A stretch of 64,000 nt of DNA from Bacteroidota bacterium (GTDB taxonomy: Bacteria > Bacteroidota > Bacteroidia > Chitinophagales > Saprospiraceae), in assembly GCA_024642665.1 (NCBI GenBank), contig JAHEAR010000002.1, forward strand, positions 8,689-72,688, written 5' to 3'. The notes under the pieces are model-generated. The model had not been told where the DNA came from. It did no database searches and worked only from the letters and a program-made list of their open reading frames with translations. The translations under genes were made by a program, and so were the position numbers. Positions 30,649 through 41,213 of the stretch are shown here, piece after piece. Every line of letters starts with the position of its first letter. Position 1 is the first letter of the stretch.

Positions 30649-31407
30649 TCAAATCACCATATCCAATAGTTTCCGATATGACTTTGTATACGGATGTTGA
30701 AAGCCAAGTGTATTGAAAATACCGATGGCAGCTTTCGTTAGTTTGCCCTCCGCAATTTTATTGTTTTTTGTGAGAGCGGCTATAATGGCTTTGATAGCAT
30801 CCTCAAGGCTACCTTTCTGAAGCAGATTTTTAATGGACAAAAGTGTTTCATCTTCTGTTTCCATGAACAGAAATTCTGCCACTTGTCTCAGATAGGAGGC
30901 TTTATCATACAATGGCGTTCCCATCTTAACAGGGGACAAAATTTCTAGCACCCGTTCCGGATGGTCCCATAGCAGTACCTGGCTTAACACAAGCCTGATT
31001 TCGTGCGTATCGGGGTATTGTTCCATCAAAATCTCAAGAGCTTCTATAGAAGGCACTTCTTCGCTATCCAGTAAATGATCCAGTGCAAAGACGCCATCAT
31101 CCGGAAGTGCTTTATCAAGCCAATCCAATATCATTTGCCGAGGTAATGCACCCGCAAATTCATTGATAACTACTCCTCGATAAAACATCTTTACGGCAGG
31201 AATGCTGCGAATATTATAGGTCAAAGCAATATCCTCCTGCATTTGCGTATCAATTTTGACAAGGCTCCAGCGATCATTTTGCTCAGAGGCGATTTGCTCT
31301 ATCACAGGGCCAAGCACTTTACAAGGCCCACACCATTCAGCCCAGAAGTCCACAACCACCGGAATACTAAAACTCCTTTCTATCACTTCTTTATTAAAAT
31401 CGATCAT
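30649..31407 (-). CDS. Thioredoxin-TPR protein (CnoX/YbbN-like)
   Basis: 252 aa; VVDFWAEWCGPCKVLGPVIEQIA followed by a TPR-like helical C-terminal region. Confidence 0.85.
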   Translation of the reverse strand: MIDFNKEVIERSFSIPVVVDFWAEWCGPCKVLGPVIEQIASEQNDRWSLVKIDTQMQEDIALTYNIRSIPAVKMFYRGVVINEFAGALPRQMILDWLDKALPDDGVFALDHLLDSEEVPSIEALEILMEQYPDTHEIRLVLSQVLLWDHPERVLEILSPVKMGTPLYDKASYLRQVAEFLFMETEDETLLSIKNLLQKGSLEDAIKAIIAALTKNNKIAEGKLTKAAIGIFNTLGFQHPYTKSYRKLLDMVI

Positions 31408-31560
31408 ACTAATATTGTTTCTACTTTTATAGCATCAAAGGATGTTCCTTAGCGGTATTATTGTCTGTTTGGCAGTATTTTCTGCTTCCGGTGACAGAAT
31501 GACACTGTTCAATATGAATAATTGCCTACAATATCGTTATTGAATTCCCATTTTACGCAA

Positions 31561-32877
31561 ATGAAGAGCATTCCTCGTTTATATATTCTTTTTTGTGTTG
31601 TGGGCATGGTATCATGCACGACTACGCAACAGCTGACTTCCGGGTCAAAAAGAACATTTGTCAACGCATGGAAGAAATCAGGACTTTCCAAAAACCAACA
31701 AGTTGGGTTATCCATTTATGATCCCTTGCGCAAAGAAACGCTGATTAGTGATCGAGCTGATAATTATTTCACCTCCGCCTCCAATACAAAAATCCTGACG
31801 CTTTACGCGGCGCTCCAGCTCCTGACCGATACAATTGTTGCCGCTAAATATATTGAAACAAAAGATTCATTATTTATTTGGGGTGCCGGTGATCCTGGTA
31901 CAGGCTATCCGAATATTAAAGCTGACAATGCATTGGTGAATTTCCTCAGTCAAACGGACAAAGTCATTGTTTTTTCGAATGCCCATTTTAAGGCCAGGCG
32001 ATTCGGGCAGGGATGGGCTTGGGATGATTATCCATATGCATTCCAATGTGAAAGAAATGCTTTACCACTGTATGGTAACCGTATTTGGTTTGAAAAAAGC
32101 GAAGATACGATTCAGGTGATACCAAATTATCTAACGTCCGCTGTTTCAATTCAATCCGGGCCCGTAACCGGAACTGCAAAATCAGAATGGGGCGATCGTT
32201 ACATTTTTACTTCCAACCCCTCTATTAAGCGTGAAAGACTGAGTATACCAATTACCTTTTTTGAAAATGATACCCGATTTTCATGGGAGGAAATAACCGG
32301 CAAAACCATCAGCAATACCAATAGAATGTTACCTGAAATGACCACCTCAATTTTTGGCTCATTGAGAGATTCACTATTGAAAGTTATGATGCAGGAAAGC
32401 GATAATTTTGTTGCCGAACAATTACTACTGAATTGTTCATTCATAGAATTAGGCTATCTGTCGGATATCGATTTTATCAAGTCATTCAAGCAGAAATATT
32501 TGTTTAATCTGCCGAATGAGGTCAAATGGTATGATGGCTCAGGCTTGTCAAGATATAATGCATTGACGCCGGCATCGATTATTGATATTCTTGAACGTAT
32601 CTATCAACTAAAAGGGAAGGATTACATAACTACCATTTTTGCGGCAGGCGGTCTTTCAGGCACTATCAGGGAATATTTCAAAGGACCAGCTGATCGACCA
32701 TATGTTTATGCCAAATCAGGTTCACTAAAAAATATTTATTGCCTTAGTGGCTATCTCATTACAAAATCAGGCAAAACCCTTGTGTTTTCATGGATGAATA
32801 ATAACATAAAGGATAATCCTGAGCAAATAAAATCAGCATTTGAGCAATATTTGTTGTTTGTTTGCGACCATTATTAG
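31561..32877 (+). CDS. dacB: D-alanyl-D-alanine carboxypeptidase/endopeptidase (PBP4 family, S13)
   Basis: YFTSASNTKILTLYAAL (SxxK), QESDNFVAEQLLL (SxN-like), YAKSGSLKNIYCLSGYL (KSG). Likely start is internal ATG MKSIPRLYILF with lipobox VSC; the listed ORF begins at 31522. Confidence 0.88.
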   Translation: MKSIPRLYILFCVVGMVSCTTTQQLTSGSKRTFVNAWKKSGLSKNQQVGLSIYDPLRKETLISDRADNYFTSASNTKILTLYAALQLLTDTIVAAKYIETKDSLFIWGAGDPGTGYPNIKADNALVNFLSQTDKVIVFSNAHFKARRFGQGWAWDDYPYAFQCERNALPLYGNRIWFEKSEDTIQVIPNYLTSAVSIQSGPVTGTAKSEWGDRYIFTSNPSIKRERLSIPITFFENDTRFSWEEITGKTISNTNRMLPEMTTSIFGSLRDSLLKVMMQESDNFVAEQLLLNCSFIELGYLSDIDFIKSFKQKYLFNLPNEVKWYDGSGLSRYNALTPASIIDILERIYQLKGKDYITTIFAAGGLSGTIREYFKGPADRPYVYAKSGSLKNIYCLSGYLITKSGKTLVFSWMNNNIKDNPEQIKSAFEQYLLFVCDHY

Positions 32878-32882
32878 AATCC

Positions 32883-34115
32883 ATGGCTATGACACCCTCC
32901 ATTTCGAGTGAAACACTTTTAAGTTATGCGAAGCAATTCGGCTTACCTTTATTTGTCTACGATGCCCAAACAATTTCTACTCAAATAGCAAATCTGAAAA
33001 ATGCTTTTAATGTCCCTTTATTTGAAATCAGATATGCGTGTAAAGCATTAAATACAATTGCCATTCTCCGGCATATCTATCAGCAGGGTTGTGGTATTGA
33101 CACGGTTTCAATGGGGGAGATACAAATTGCTCTGCAAGCCGGCATTCCGCCCGATAAAATAAGTTTTACCCCTTCCGGCGTTCTTTTGGAAGAGTATGCT
33201 TACGCTATTGAGCATGGTGTGCATGTGCATGTCGATCAATTGCATGTATTGGAATGGATGAATGAAAAGTATCCAGGAACGGAAATAACCCTTCGCTTCA
33301 ACCCCGGAGTCATCGCCGGAGGACACCTGAAACTTCAGGTGGGGGCAGAAGATTCTAAATTCGGGATTCACATCAATCAGGTAGAAAAAATCAAAGCCCT
33401 TACGGACAGACTATCGCTTAAAATTGTAGGGGTGCATATGCATCTTGGCTCAGATATTGGCAAGTCAGACAGCTTTGATGAAGCCTATGCCTATGTGCTT
33501 AAGGTCGCTATGCAATGGAAACAAACCCTAAAACAAATTGACCTGGGGGGTGGCTTTAAAATACCTTATCATCCGGATGACCATTCGATCGATATTGAAT
33601 CTTTTGGGCACAAAATCAGCGCACGTTTCAAATCGTTTTGTGAAGAGATCGGACGGGATATTACGATGATCATTGAACCCGGAAAGTATCTTGTAAGTCA
33701 GGCAGGCTATTTATTAATGGAAGTGAGTGGCACGAGGGACATTCAACAAACAGGCTTAGCCTATGTTGCCTCCGGATTTAACCATTTCCTAAGACCGATG
33801 AATTACGATGCCTACCATCATATTCTTAATCTATCCAATCCTCATGGAGAAATCAGTCCTTATGATGTGGTAGGTTACTTATGTGAAACGGATACATTTG
33901 CACACGAAAGACCGATCAGCAAAATCAGAAAAGGAGATGTCCTTTGCTTAATGAATGCAGGGGCTTATGGTTTTACAATGTCTTCCAATTATAATACCCG
34001 GCCACGTCCGGCAGAAGTGCTCGTGCAGGAAAATGGAGAGGGTGTATTGATCAAACGTGCGGAAACCATCGATGATATCCTCCGAACAGACTTAGGCTAT
34101 CAATCACCTCTTTAA
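32883..34115 (+). CDS. lysA: Diaminopimelate decarboxylase
   Basis: About 410 aa; LPLFVYDAQTI, YACKALNTIAILRHI, GVHMHLGSDIG, DLGGGFKIPY, EPGKYLVSQAGYLLMEV, CETDTFAHERPI. The listed ORF starts upstream at 32862. Confidence 0.93.
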   Translation: MAMTPSISSETLLSYAKQFGLPLFVYDAQTISTQIANLKNAFNVPLFEIRYACKALNTIAILRHIYQQGCGIDTVSMGEIQIALQAGIPPDKISFTPSGVLLEEYAYAIEHGVHVHVDQLHVLEWMNEKYPGTEITLRFNPGVIAGGHLKLQVGAEDSKFGIHINQVEKIKALTDRLSLKIVGVHMHLGSDIGKSDSFDEAYAYVLKVAMQWKQTLKQIDLGGGFKIPYHPDDHSIDIESFGHKISARFKSFCEEIGRDITMIIEPGKYLVSQAGYLLMEVSGTRDIQQTGLAYVASGFNHFLRPMNYDAYHHILNLSNPHGEISPYDVVGYLCETDTFAHERPISKIRKGDVLCLMNAGAYGFTMSSNYNTRPRPAEVLVQENGEGVLIKRAETIDDILRTDLGYQSPL

Positions 34116-34127
34116 GATTCTGTTTTT

Positions 34128-37100
34128 CTATTTCGAAAACGTATGAATTTGTATAGGTCCTTCATTATTTCCGGTAAGCACTGCTTCTTTACCATCTGCC
34201 ATTTTTAACAGGACAAGTTCTCTGACTTCGTCCGGCGCCCAAAAGCCATGTGCTGTGTTTTCTATAAATGCAAAATTTCCATCCGCTTTTTGAAGTAATA
34301 GCGAGCCATTTCCTGAATCAAGTTCTCCGGTCTCAGTTTCCGCATAATTAAAATTACCGGCCAAAAGAATATCCATGCGTCCATCCTGATTAAAATCATA
34401 GACAAGGATGTCATTGGTGGGTTGCAGCTGGGCCTGAAAAGGAATATTCTGTTTGGTGAAAACACCATTATTGTTTTTATACAAGGTAGTTTCAAATGTA
34501 TAGGTGTAATGGTAAGTGGCTTTATCAAGGTCTGATTTGGAAAATATATCTTCCAGGCTTGCTGTGGAATACGGTTTATAGCGTAAAAACTTCTTTTTCA
34601 GCACCGGTACCTGAGCAATGATGGCATCACGTCCGGCATATGGATACAATTTACCCTGATGATAATAACACATGACAGGATCAAGAAATCCATTGTTATC
34701 AAAATCATTTGTCACCAGTGTTACCGGATACGCCTTACTGGTGGTCAGTCGATGATTCAGTCCAAGATTACCTGCTATGATATCCATATCGCCATCCCCA
34801 TCTATATCTTTGATCTCTACAGCTTTCCACCAACCATTTGTTTTATCAAAACCAAAATCATTTGTCTTGTCAACATATTGTTTGCCATCCCAGGAAAACA
34901 CACTGACCGGTATCCATTCGCCCACAATAACAATCTCTGCTTTTCCATCTCCGTTCAAATCAGCAACCTCAATATCAGAAATCATCCCATATCGGTCTAG
35001 TGCCGGAAAGAGTTCAGCGGTGACGTCAACAAATTTTCCTTTGTCATTTCTCAATAAATAACTTTTTGGTGCGGTAGGAAATCGACCGGGGACACTTCTT
35101 CCTCCGATAATAATATCCATGTCTTTATCCCCATCGAAATCAAAAGCTTTAACAGCCCCTGCATTCGTTTTGATGTCAGGAAAATCATTCTGCGCACTGA
35201 ACGCTCCTGAACCATCATTAATGTATTCCCTTACACTGTATTCTTTGGCATTGTCAGGCTTTTCACTCCCCCCGGAAATCACGAGAATATCTAAATCACC
35301 ATCCTGATCAAAATCTTCCAGGACAGAACCACAATCCTCAAAAGCAGCATCTCGTTCAATGACCGGAATAGCAGCTTTCTGAAATCCGCCATTTTTATTT
35401 TGCATAAAAACAACTGCCGGAAAACCGGTGCCGCTACCGGCAAAAATATCCTCCAGTTGATCGCCATTGAGATCTCCAACGGAAAGACAAGGTCCTTCGG
35501 CGGACAACATATAAGGAATTAATTTTTCCGTTTTAAAGTCTACAAATTTATTTTCCTGATGTACCCAATGAATAGCATTCCGTTGCGGAGTAAATAAAGG
35601 TTTGGGGTTCTTTTTCGCATAGCCTTTATAAGCTTCATGATCTCCTTTCTTTAATGCCAGTCTTTGATTAATGCTTACATTTTTCAATATTTCTTTACCG
35701 CCGGAAGGCCATGTGATAATGATCGAATCCACCACCTGCGCCTGATTAAGACCAAAATGAAGCAAGGGCTCTGAAGAGGATAAAAAGCCTTGTGTATTCA
35801 TCAATGTCTGTCGCTGATAATTATCAGAAGTAAAAACTTCTGCAGCAGTACCATAAGCGATAGGATTTTTTTCATCCAGCGTCACGGTTATTTGAAGCCA
35901 ATTCCGGTTAGTAATATCATTGCGATATAAAAATACAGGGTCATCAATATTATGCACGATGAGATCAAGATCACCATCCATATCCAGATCAGCAAAGGCA
36001 GATCCATTCGAAAAAGAAACCTGATCCATTCCCGCCTGCTTACCCGCATCAATAAATGAAAGATGTTGTGAGTTTATATAAAGGTAATTGTTCAACCGCT
36101 TTTCAGGGATCTGATTGAGCACCTCATAGATATCCGGAAAGCGTCTCGGCGTGACCCCTCCACTGCGGTCTATGGAGTCCCGAAAGTAATTGGTATAATC
36201 AAGGTTGGTGATGTCACGCCTATACCCATTGGTCACATAAAGATCTTTCCACCCATCATTATCAAAATCAGCAATTAACGGCGACCAGCTCCAGTCTGTA
36301 GCTGCCACACCTGCATACTGAGCGATATCTACAAACGTATTATTTCCCTTGTTCAATTGCAGCATGTTTCTTCCCACCTGTCGACCATACCCATATTGCA
36401 CAAGTAAGTTGTAACGATCATAAGTCATCACCGTCGCTAATTCTTTATATCGAAAGGGATCTTCTGATTTCATATCCATCACCACTATATCATCCAAACC
36501 ATCGTTGTTAATGTCTGCCACATCAGACCCCATACTGTTCTGACTGGAATGTCTGAGATACTCATAATAATGGTCGGTAAAGGTTCCATTTTTATTATTG
36601 ATGTAGATGTAATCCGGTTCTACGAAGTCATTAGCTACATATAAATCCATCCATCCATCCTGGTCGATATCCACAGGCGTTACACTCAATCCAAATGCTG
36701 AATTGACCAATCCGGCTTCAGCAGTTACATTTACAAAATGGCCATTGTCATTTCTAAAGAGCTGGTTGGATTCAAATGGTGTTTCAGGGGTTGTAATTCT
36801 TTTGACGGTCCCGTCAGGTTGTTCTTTTAATCGGAGCTTTGCCGCATCCTCAAATCCGATGCGGTGATTAAGAATGAATACATCCAGATCCCCATCCCTG
36901 TCATAGTCGAAAAAACATGCCTGATTACTGTCGCTGTTATCGTCCAGACCAAGTTCAACAGCTTTATCCTCAAAATAGGGGATCAGCTTTCCTTTAATAG
37001 GCTTATTGCCCATATTGATATACAGATGGTTGGTCTTCAGGCCATCATCTGTTTTACTGGTTCGACAACTATATAAATCCATTCGTCCATCGCCATTGAC

Positions 37101-37520
37101 ATCCGCCATGGTCACCCCGGTTTTAAACCCTTGAAGCGCGGCTACATTAGCATCTTTGGTGATATCCAAAAATCTGAAGTCGCCAAGATTTAAATACAAT
37201 CTGTTGGGTCCGAAGGCGGTGGAAAAATACAAATCAGGCAATCCGTCACCATTGACATCACCAGCTGCCACACCACAGCCATTGTAGATGTACTCATAGG
37301 TGAAAATATTATAATTGTAATCCTCCTTAAACTTGTTAGAGTGCTTCACACCTGTCCTTTCCTCTGGCATTAGCGTAAAACGAGCACTCACTTCAGGAAG
37401 CACTTCATTCTCCATGACATTAGGTGCTTTTTCCATAGTTCCTTCGGGTTTGCAACTATGAAAAAAAGGAACCATCATCAAGCCAATCACTACAATATGA
37501 TATCGATTCATGCTATACAT
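34128..37520 (-). CDS. CRTAC1-like lipoprotein: VCBS/FG-GAP repeats + ASPIC/UnbV domain (copy 1)
   Basis: 1130 aa; lipobox FFHSC; many DxNxDGxxD repeats (GDVNGDGLPDLYFSTAFGPNRLYLN); ASPIC/UnbV-like HFGLNQAQVVDSIIITWPSGGKEILKNVSINQRL. Confidence 0.92.
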   Translation of the reverse strand: MYSMNRYHIVVIGLMMVPFFHSCKPEGTMEKAPNVMENEVLPEVSARFTLMPEERTGVKHSNKFKEDYNYNIFTYEYIYNGCGVAAGDVNGDGLPDLYFSTAFGPNRLYLNLGDFRFLDITKDANVAALQGFKTGVTMADVNGDGRMDLYSCRTSKTDDGLKTNHLYINMGNKPIKGKLIPYFEDKAVELGLDDNSDSNQACFFDYDRDGDLDVFILNHRIGFEDAAKLRLKEQPDGTVKRITTPETPFESNQLFRNDNGHFVNVTAEAGLVNSAFGLSVTPVDIDQDGWMDLYVANDFVEPDYIYINNKNGTFTDHYYEYLRHSSQNSMGSDVADINNDGLDDIVVMDMKSEDPFRYKELATVMTYDRYNLLVQYGYGRQVGRNMLQLNKGNNTFVDIAQYAGVAATDWSWSPLIADFDNDGWKDLYVTNGYRRDITNLDYTNYFRDSIDRSGGVTPRRFPDIYEVLNQIPEKRLNNYLYINSQHLSFIDAGKQAGMDQVSFSNGSAFADLDMDGDLDLIVHNIDDPVFLYRNDITNRNWLQITVTLDEKNPIAYGTAAEVFTSDNYQRQTLMNTQGFLSSSEPLLHFGLNQAQVVDSIIITWPSGGKEILKNVSINQRLALKKGDHEAYKGYAKKNPKPLFTPQRNAIHWVHQENKFVDFKTEKLIPYMLSAEGPCLSVGDLNGDQLEDIFAGSGTGFPAVVFMQNKNGGFQKAAIPVIERDAAFEDCGSVLEDFDQDGDLDILVISGGSEKPDNAKEYSVREYINDGSGAFSAQNDFPDIKTNAGAVKAFDFDGDKDMDIIIGGRSVPGRFPTAPKSYLLRNDKGKFVDVTAELFPALDRYGMISDIEVADLNGDGKAEIVIVGEWIPVSVFSWDGKQYVDKTNDFGFDKTNGWWKAVEIKDIDGDGDMDIIAGNLGLNHRLTTSKAYPVTLVTNDFDNNGFLDPVMCYYHQGKLYPYAGRDAIIAQVPVLKKKFLRYKPYSTASLEDIFSKSDLDKATYHYTYTFETTLYKNNNGVFTKQNIPFQAQLQPTNDILVYDFNQDGRMDILLAGNFNYAETETGELDSGNGSLLLQKADGNFAFIENTAHGFWAPDEVRELVLLKMADGKEAVLTGNNEGPIQIHTFSK

Positions 37521-37622
37521 TGGATAATTTCATTTAAGTTTTCCGCAATAAAACTTTACTGTTGTTTATAAAATACCTGAAAGAATTTATTAACCAGCTG
37601 GTATGATCTGGTATAATGTCTC

Positions 37623-40600
37623 TTAATTTAGGATCAAATTTAACTCAATATTCTCTTTATTATTACCGGTGAGAATCGCTTTCCGGTCAGATCCCAATGT
37701 AATGATCCTAAGCTCCCTGACTTCATCCTGCGCCCAGAAACCATGTTTTGTATTTGGCAAAAACTCAAAAGAGCCATCTGCCTGCTGCACAAGCAATGTA
37801 CCACATCCATTATCCATTTCTCCTGTTTCCGTTTCTGCGTACGTAAAATTTCCTGCCAACAGGAGGTCTTTTCTTCCATCAGCTGTAAAATCATAAATTA
37901 ATATATCCAGCGTAGGACTAAGTTGAGCCTGAAAAGGAAGATCGATAAGGCGAAATTGTTTCCCGTCATTCATCCATAGGGTAGTAGCAAAAGTCTGAAC
38001 TTTCAGATAGGTGCTTTGGTCTAATTGGTCTGTTGTAAAAATATCGGTAATGGTAGCCCGGGCATAAGGAGCATATCTCAAATATTTCTTTTTTAGCATC
38101 GGTAATTGTTCGATCATTGCATCACGTCCGGGGTAAGGATATTGTTTGCCATTTGCATAATACGTTAAGACAGGATCCAGGGAGCCGTTTTTGTCATAAT
38201 CAAGGGTGATCAATGTAATGGGTTCCGCTGCAGAAGCTGCCATTCGATGGTTGAGACCGATATTTCCGGCGAGAATATCAATATCTCCATCATTGTCAAT
38301 GTCCTCGAGCGAAACAGTTCTCCACCATCCCGTCTTATCGCTCATACCAAATGCTTCAGTTCGATTGACCATCACTTGGTGCTTCATGGAAAATATACAA
38401 ATCGGCATCCAATCACCCACAAGCACTATTTCATCTATTTCATCTCCATCCAGATCGGCCACAGCTATATCCGTAATCATTCCAAGATTTTTTAAAGCGG
38501 GAAACAGGGTAGCGGTTGCATCCTTAAAATAGCCATCTTCATTCAGCAACAAATAACTTCGAGGTATCTCCGGAAATCGGCCCGGGACACAACGGCCCCC
38601 AATAATTATATCCAGATCATTATCATGATCGATGTCAACCGCCTGAATCGCACCGGCACTCGTTCTGATATCAGGAAATGATACTTCCCGGGTAAATTGA
38701 CCTTTGCCATCATTTCTATAATATCGGGTCATATATTCCGGCGCATTTACAGGAAACTCATTTCCACCTGAAATAACAATAAGATCAAGATCACCATCTG
38801 AATCAAAATCTTCCAATGATGCACCGGTGTCTTCGAAGGACTTATCCTTTGCAAATGCTAATTCATTTGTTCGGTTAAAATTTCCTAACTGATCCTGCAA
38901 CAAAATATCACTTGCATATCCGGAACCATTTCCCGCGAAAATATCCTCAAGCCCATCACCATTGACATCTCCAGTAGCCAGGCATGGTCCTTCTGCGGAA
39001 AGCATGAAAGGCAAAAGTTTTTCTCGCTTAAAGTCATTAAAGGGTTGTTCCTGATGCACCCACTGAAGATTTTTTTGCAACGGTTTAAAGAGAGGATGTT
39101 CCGGAAATGGAGGTGATAACTTATATGACTTTCCAGAATTCCTTGCCCAGACCAAACGTTGATTAACTTCAATCCTTTCCTTCTTTTCCATCTTGCCATC
39201 AGGCCATCGTAGAACAATTGAATCAATCTGTTTGGCATCGTTCAAACCAAAGTGTGCGATGGCCTGCGAAGATGACAGGAAGCCTTGGTTAGGCATAATC
39301 ATTCCCGTGAAGATGGATTGACCTGCAAACACTTTAATCGATGTCCCCATGCCGTTTGTGTTTCCTGTCTCTTGTCGAGCTTCTATCTGTATCCAGTTTT
39401 TACCGGTCAGTTCATTTCGGTAAATAAAAGCCGGATCATTTATATTATTAACAACAATATCAAGGTCTCCATCCAAATCCAAATCAACATAAGCAGCACC
39501 CGTTGAAAAAGAAGGGTGATTCATACCACACTGCTCCGTGACATTCGCAAAAGTTAATTGCCCGGAATTAAAAAATAAGTAGTTGCTTATTTTTTTATCG
39601 GGAATGTATTTAATGAACTCTTCTATATCTGGAAATCGATTGGAATTGAGTCCTCCGGTTTTTGCAATGGAATCCTGAAAATAATTTACGTAATCAAGAT
39701 TTGTTACATCCTTTCGATAGCCGTTTGTAATGTACAAGTCCTTCCACCCATCATTGTTGAAATCAGCCAGCAAAGGTGACCAACTCCAATCCGTACTGGA
39801 AATGCCGGCGTATTGACCAATTTCAGAAAACGTATTATTTCCGTTATTAAGCTGCAGCATATTGCGGCCTTGCTGTCTGCCATAGCCATATTGTACCAGC
39901 AGATTATATCGATCATAATGCATGACGTTGGCCAGTTCTTTGTAACGGATATGATTATCCGCTTTCATATCTAATACAACGATGTCTGGCAACCCATCAT
40001 TATTAATATCTGCTATATCCGATCCCATACTATTCTGACTGGTGTGTTTTAAATAATTGGAACATTGGTCAGTGAACGTTCCATCCTTATTATTGATATA
40101 CAGATAGTCAGGCTCTATATAATCATTAGCTACATACAAGTCCATCCAGCCATCCTGATTAATGTCCTGCGCAGTGACACTCAATCCAAAAGCGGCACTG
40201 ATCAAACCGGCTTGTTGTGTGATATCGGTAAAATGTCCCCCATCATTTCTGAACATTCGATTGGACTCAAATGGGGTAGCAGGGGTACGAATTCGACTTA
40301 TGGTTCCGTCTGGGTTTTGTTGCACTCTGATGCGGGTAGCCTCCTTAAAATCAATTCGATGATTTAAGTAAAACACATCCAGATCACCATCACGATCAAA
40401 ATCAAAATAACAGACATGATTGGTATTGCTGTTATCATCTAATCCAAGCGCCTTCGCCTGCTCTTGAAATACAGGTATCTGAAGTCCTTCTGATGATTTG
40501 TTACCCCGGTTAATAAATACTAAATCTGTTTTTTGTCCATCATCATTCTTGCTGGTACGGCAACAATGGATATCCAGTAATCCGTCTCCGTTAATATCGG

Positions 40601-41006
40601 CCAACGAAACACCGGTTTTATAACCTTCCTGTGCTGCCACCCCGGCAATTGAGGTGACATCTTTAAAATGGAAATTTCCGAGATTAAGAAACAATTTATT
40701 GGAACCAAAAGCAGAAACAAAGTACAGATCCGGGAGTCCATCCCCATTGAGATCACCGGCACCTACACCGGCACCGTTATAAAGGTATTCGTAAGAAAAA
40801 ATATTGTAGTTGAAGTCTTCGGTTATGTCATTTGAAAAATCGATACCGGTCTCACCGGCCACTAACGATGTGAAAACACCGGGATTGCTCCTGGGGGTAT
40901 CGTCTGTTTTGTTTTGGCCAGTGGAATTCTGACAACCAGAAAAGTATATCAATCCAAACACCAGGGTGGCGGATACTATAGACTTCAAAAAAAACTGCTG
41001 ATTCAT
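37623..41006 (-). CDS. CRTAC1-like lipoprotein: VCBS/FG-GAP repeats + ASPIC/UnbV domain (copy 2)
   Basis: 1127 aa; lipobox IYFSGC; co-linear high similarity to the adjacent 34128-37520 product throughout. Confidence 0.92.
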   Translation of the reverse strand: MNQQFFLKSIVSATLVFGLIYFSGCQNSTGQNKTDDTPRSNPGVFTSLVAGETGIDFSNDITEDFNYNIFSYEYLYNGAGVGAGDLNGDGLPDLYFVSAFGSNKLFLNLGNFHFKDVTSIAGVAAQEGYKTGVSLADINGDGLLDIHCCRTSKNDDGQKTDLVFINRGNKSSEGLQIPVFQEQAKALGLDDNSNTNHVCYFDFDRDGDLDVFYLNHRIDFKEATRIRVQQNPDGTISRIRTPATPFESNRMFRNDGGHFTDITQQAGLISAAFGLSVTAQDINQDGWMDLYVANDYIEPDYLYINNKDGTFTDQCSNYLKHTSQNSMGSDIADINNDGLPDIVVLDMKADNHIRYKELANVMHYDRYNLLVQYGYGRQQGRNMLQLNNGNNTFSEIGQYAGISSTDWSWSPLLADFNNDGWKDLYITNGYRKDVTNLDYVNYFQDSIAKTGGLNSNRFPDIEEFIKYIPDKKISNYLFFNSGQLTFANVTEQCGMNHPSFSTGAAYVDLDLDGDLDIVVNNINDPAFIYRNELTGKNWIQIEARQETGNTNGMGTSIKVFAGQSIFTGMIMPNQGFLSSSQAIAHFGLNDAKQIDSIVLRWPDGKMEKKERIEVNQRLVWARNSGKSYKLSPPFPEHPLFKPLQKNLQWVHQEQPFNDFKREKLLPFMLSAEGPCLATGDVNGDGLEDIFAGNGSGYASDILLQDQLGNFNRTNELAFAKDKSFEDTGASLEDFDSDGDLDLIVISGGNEFPVNAPEYMTRYYRNDGKGQFTREVSFPDIRTSAGAIQAVDIDHDNDLDIIIGGRCVPGRFPEIPRSYLLLNEDGYFKDATATLFPALKNLGMITDIAVADLDGDEIDEIVLVGDWMPICIFSMKHQVMVNRTEAFGMSDKTGWWRTVSLEDIDNDGDIDILAGNIGLNHRMAASAAEPITLITLDYDKNGSLDPVLTYYANGKQYPYPGRDAMIEQLPMLKKKYLRYAPYARATITDIFTTDQLDQSTYLKVQTFATTLWMNDGKQFRLIDLPFQAQLSPTLDILIYDFTADGRKDLLLAGNFTYAETETGEMDNGCGTLLVQQADGSFEFLPNTKHGFWAQDEVRELRIITLGSDRKAILTGNNKENIELNLILN

Positions 41007-41213
41007 TGCTAGCCGGCATGTTTCTTAAAGGACGAAGATACAATCCTTTAGGTGGGAACTTTAAGTCCACACCAGCCCAAGCTGGTTTCCTAAAAGTTGG
41101 ATATTCAAAGCTTTATGAAAATGCAATCATCCCTTGACAGCAAATAATGTGGTCGAGGGATATCAGGGGATTTATGGCAGGGCATCCCTGACAAAGAATT
41201 ACCTTTGCCCATT

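Noticed and set aside
34262-40762. Many short ORFs on both strands within the FG-GAP genes
   Set aside because: Explained by repetitive Asp/Gly/Asn codon usage of the two large CRTAC1-like genes.
34128-41006. Periodic DNA repeats that might suggest a CRISPR or satellite array
   Set aside because: The repeats are protein-level calcium-binding FG-GAP motifs in continuous ORFs; no spacer/repeat regularity.
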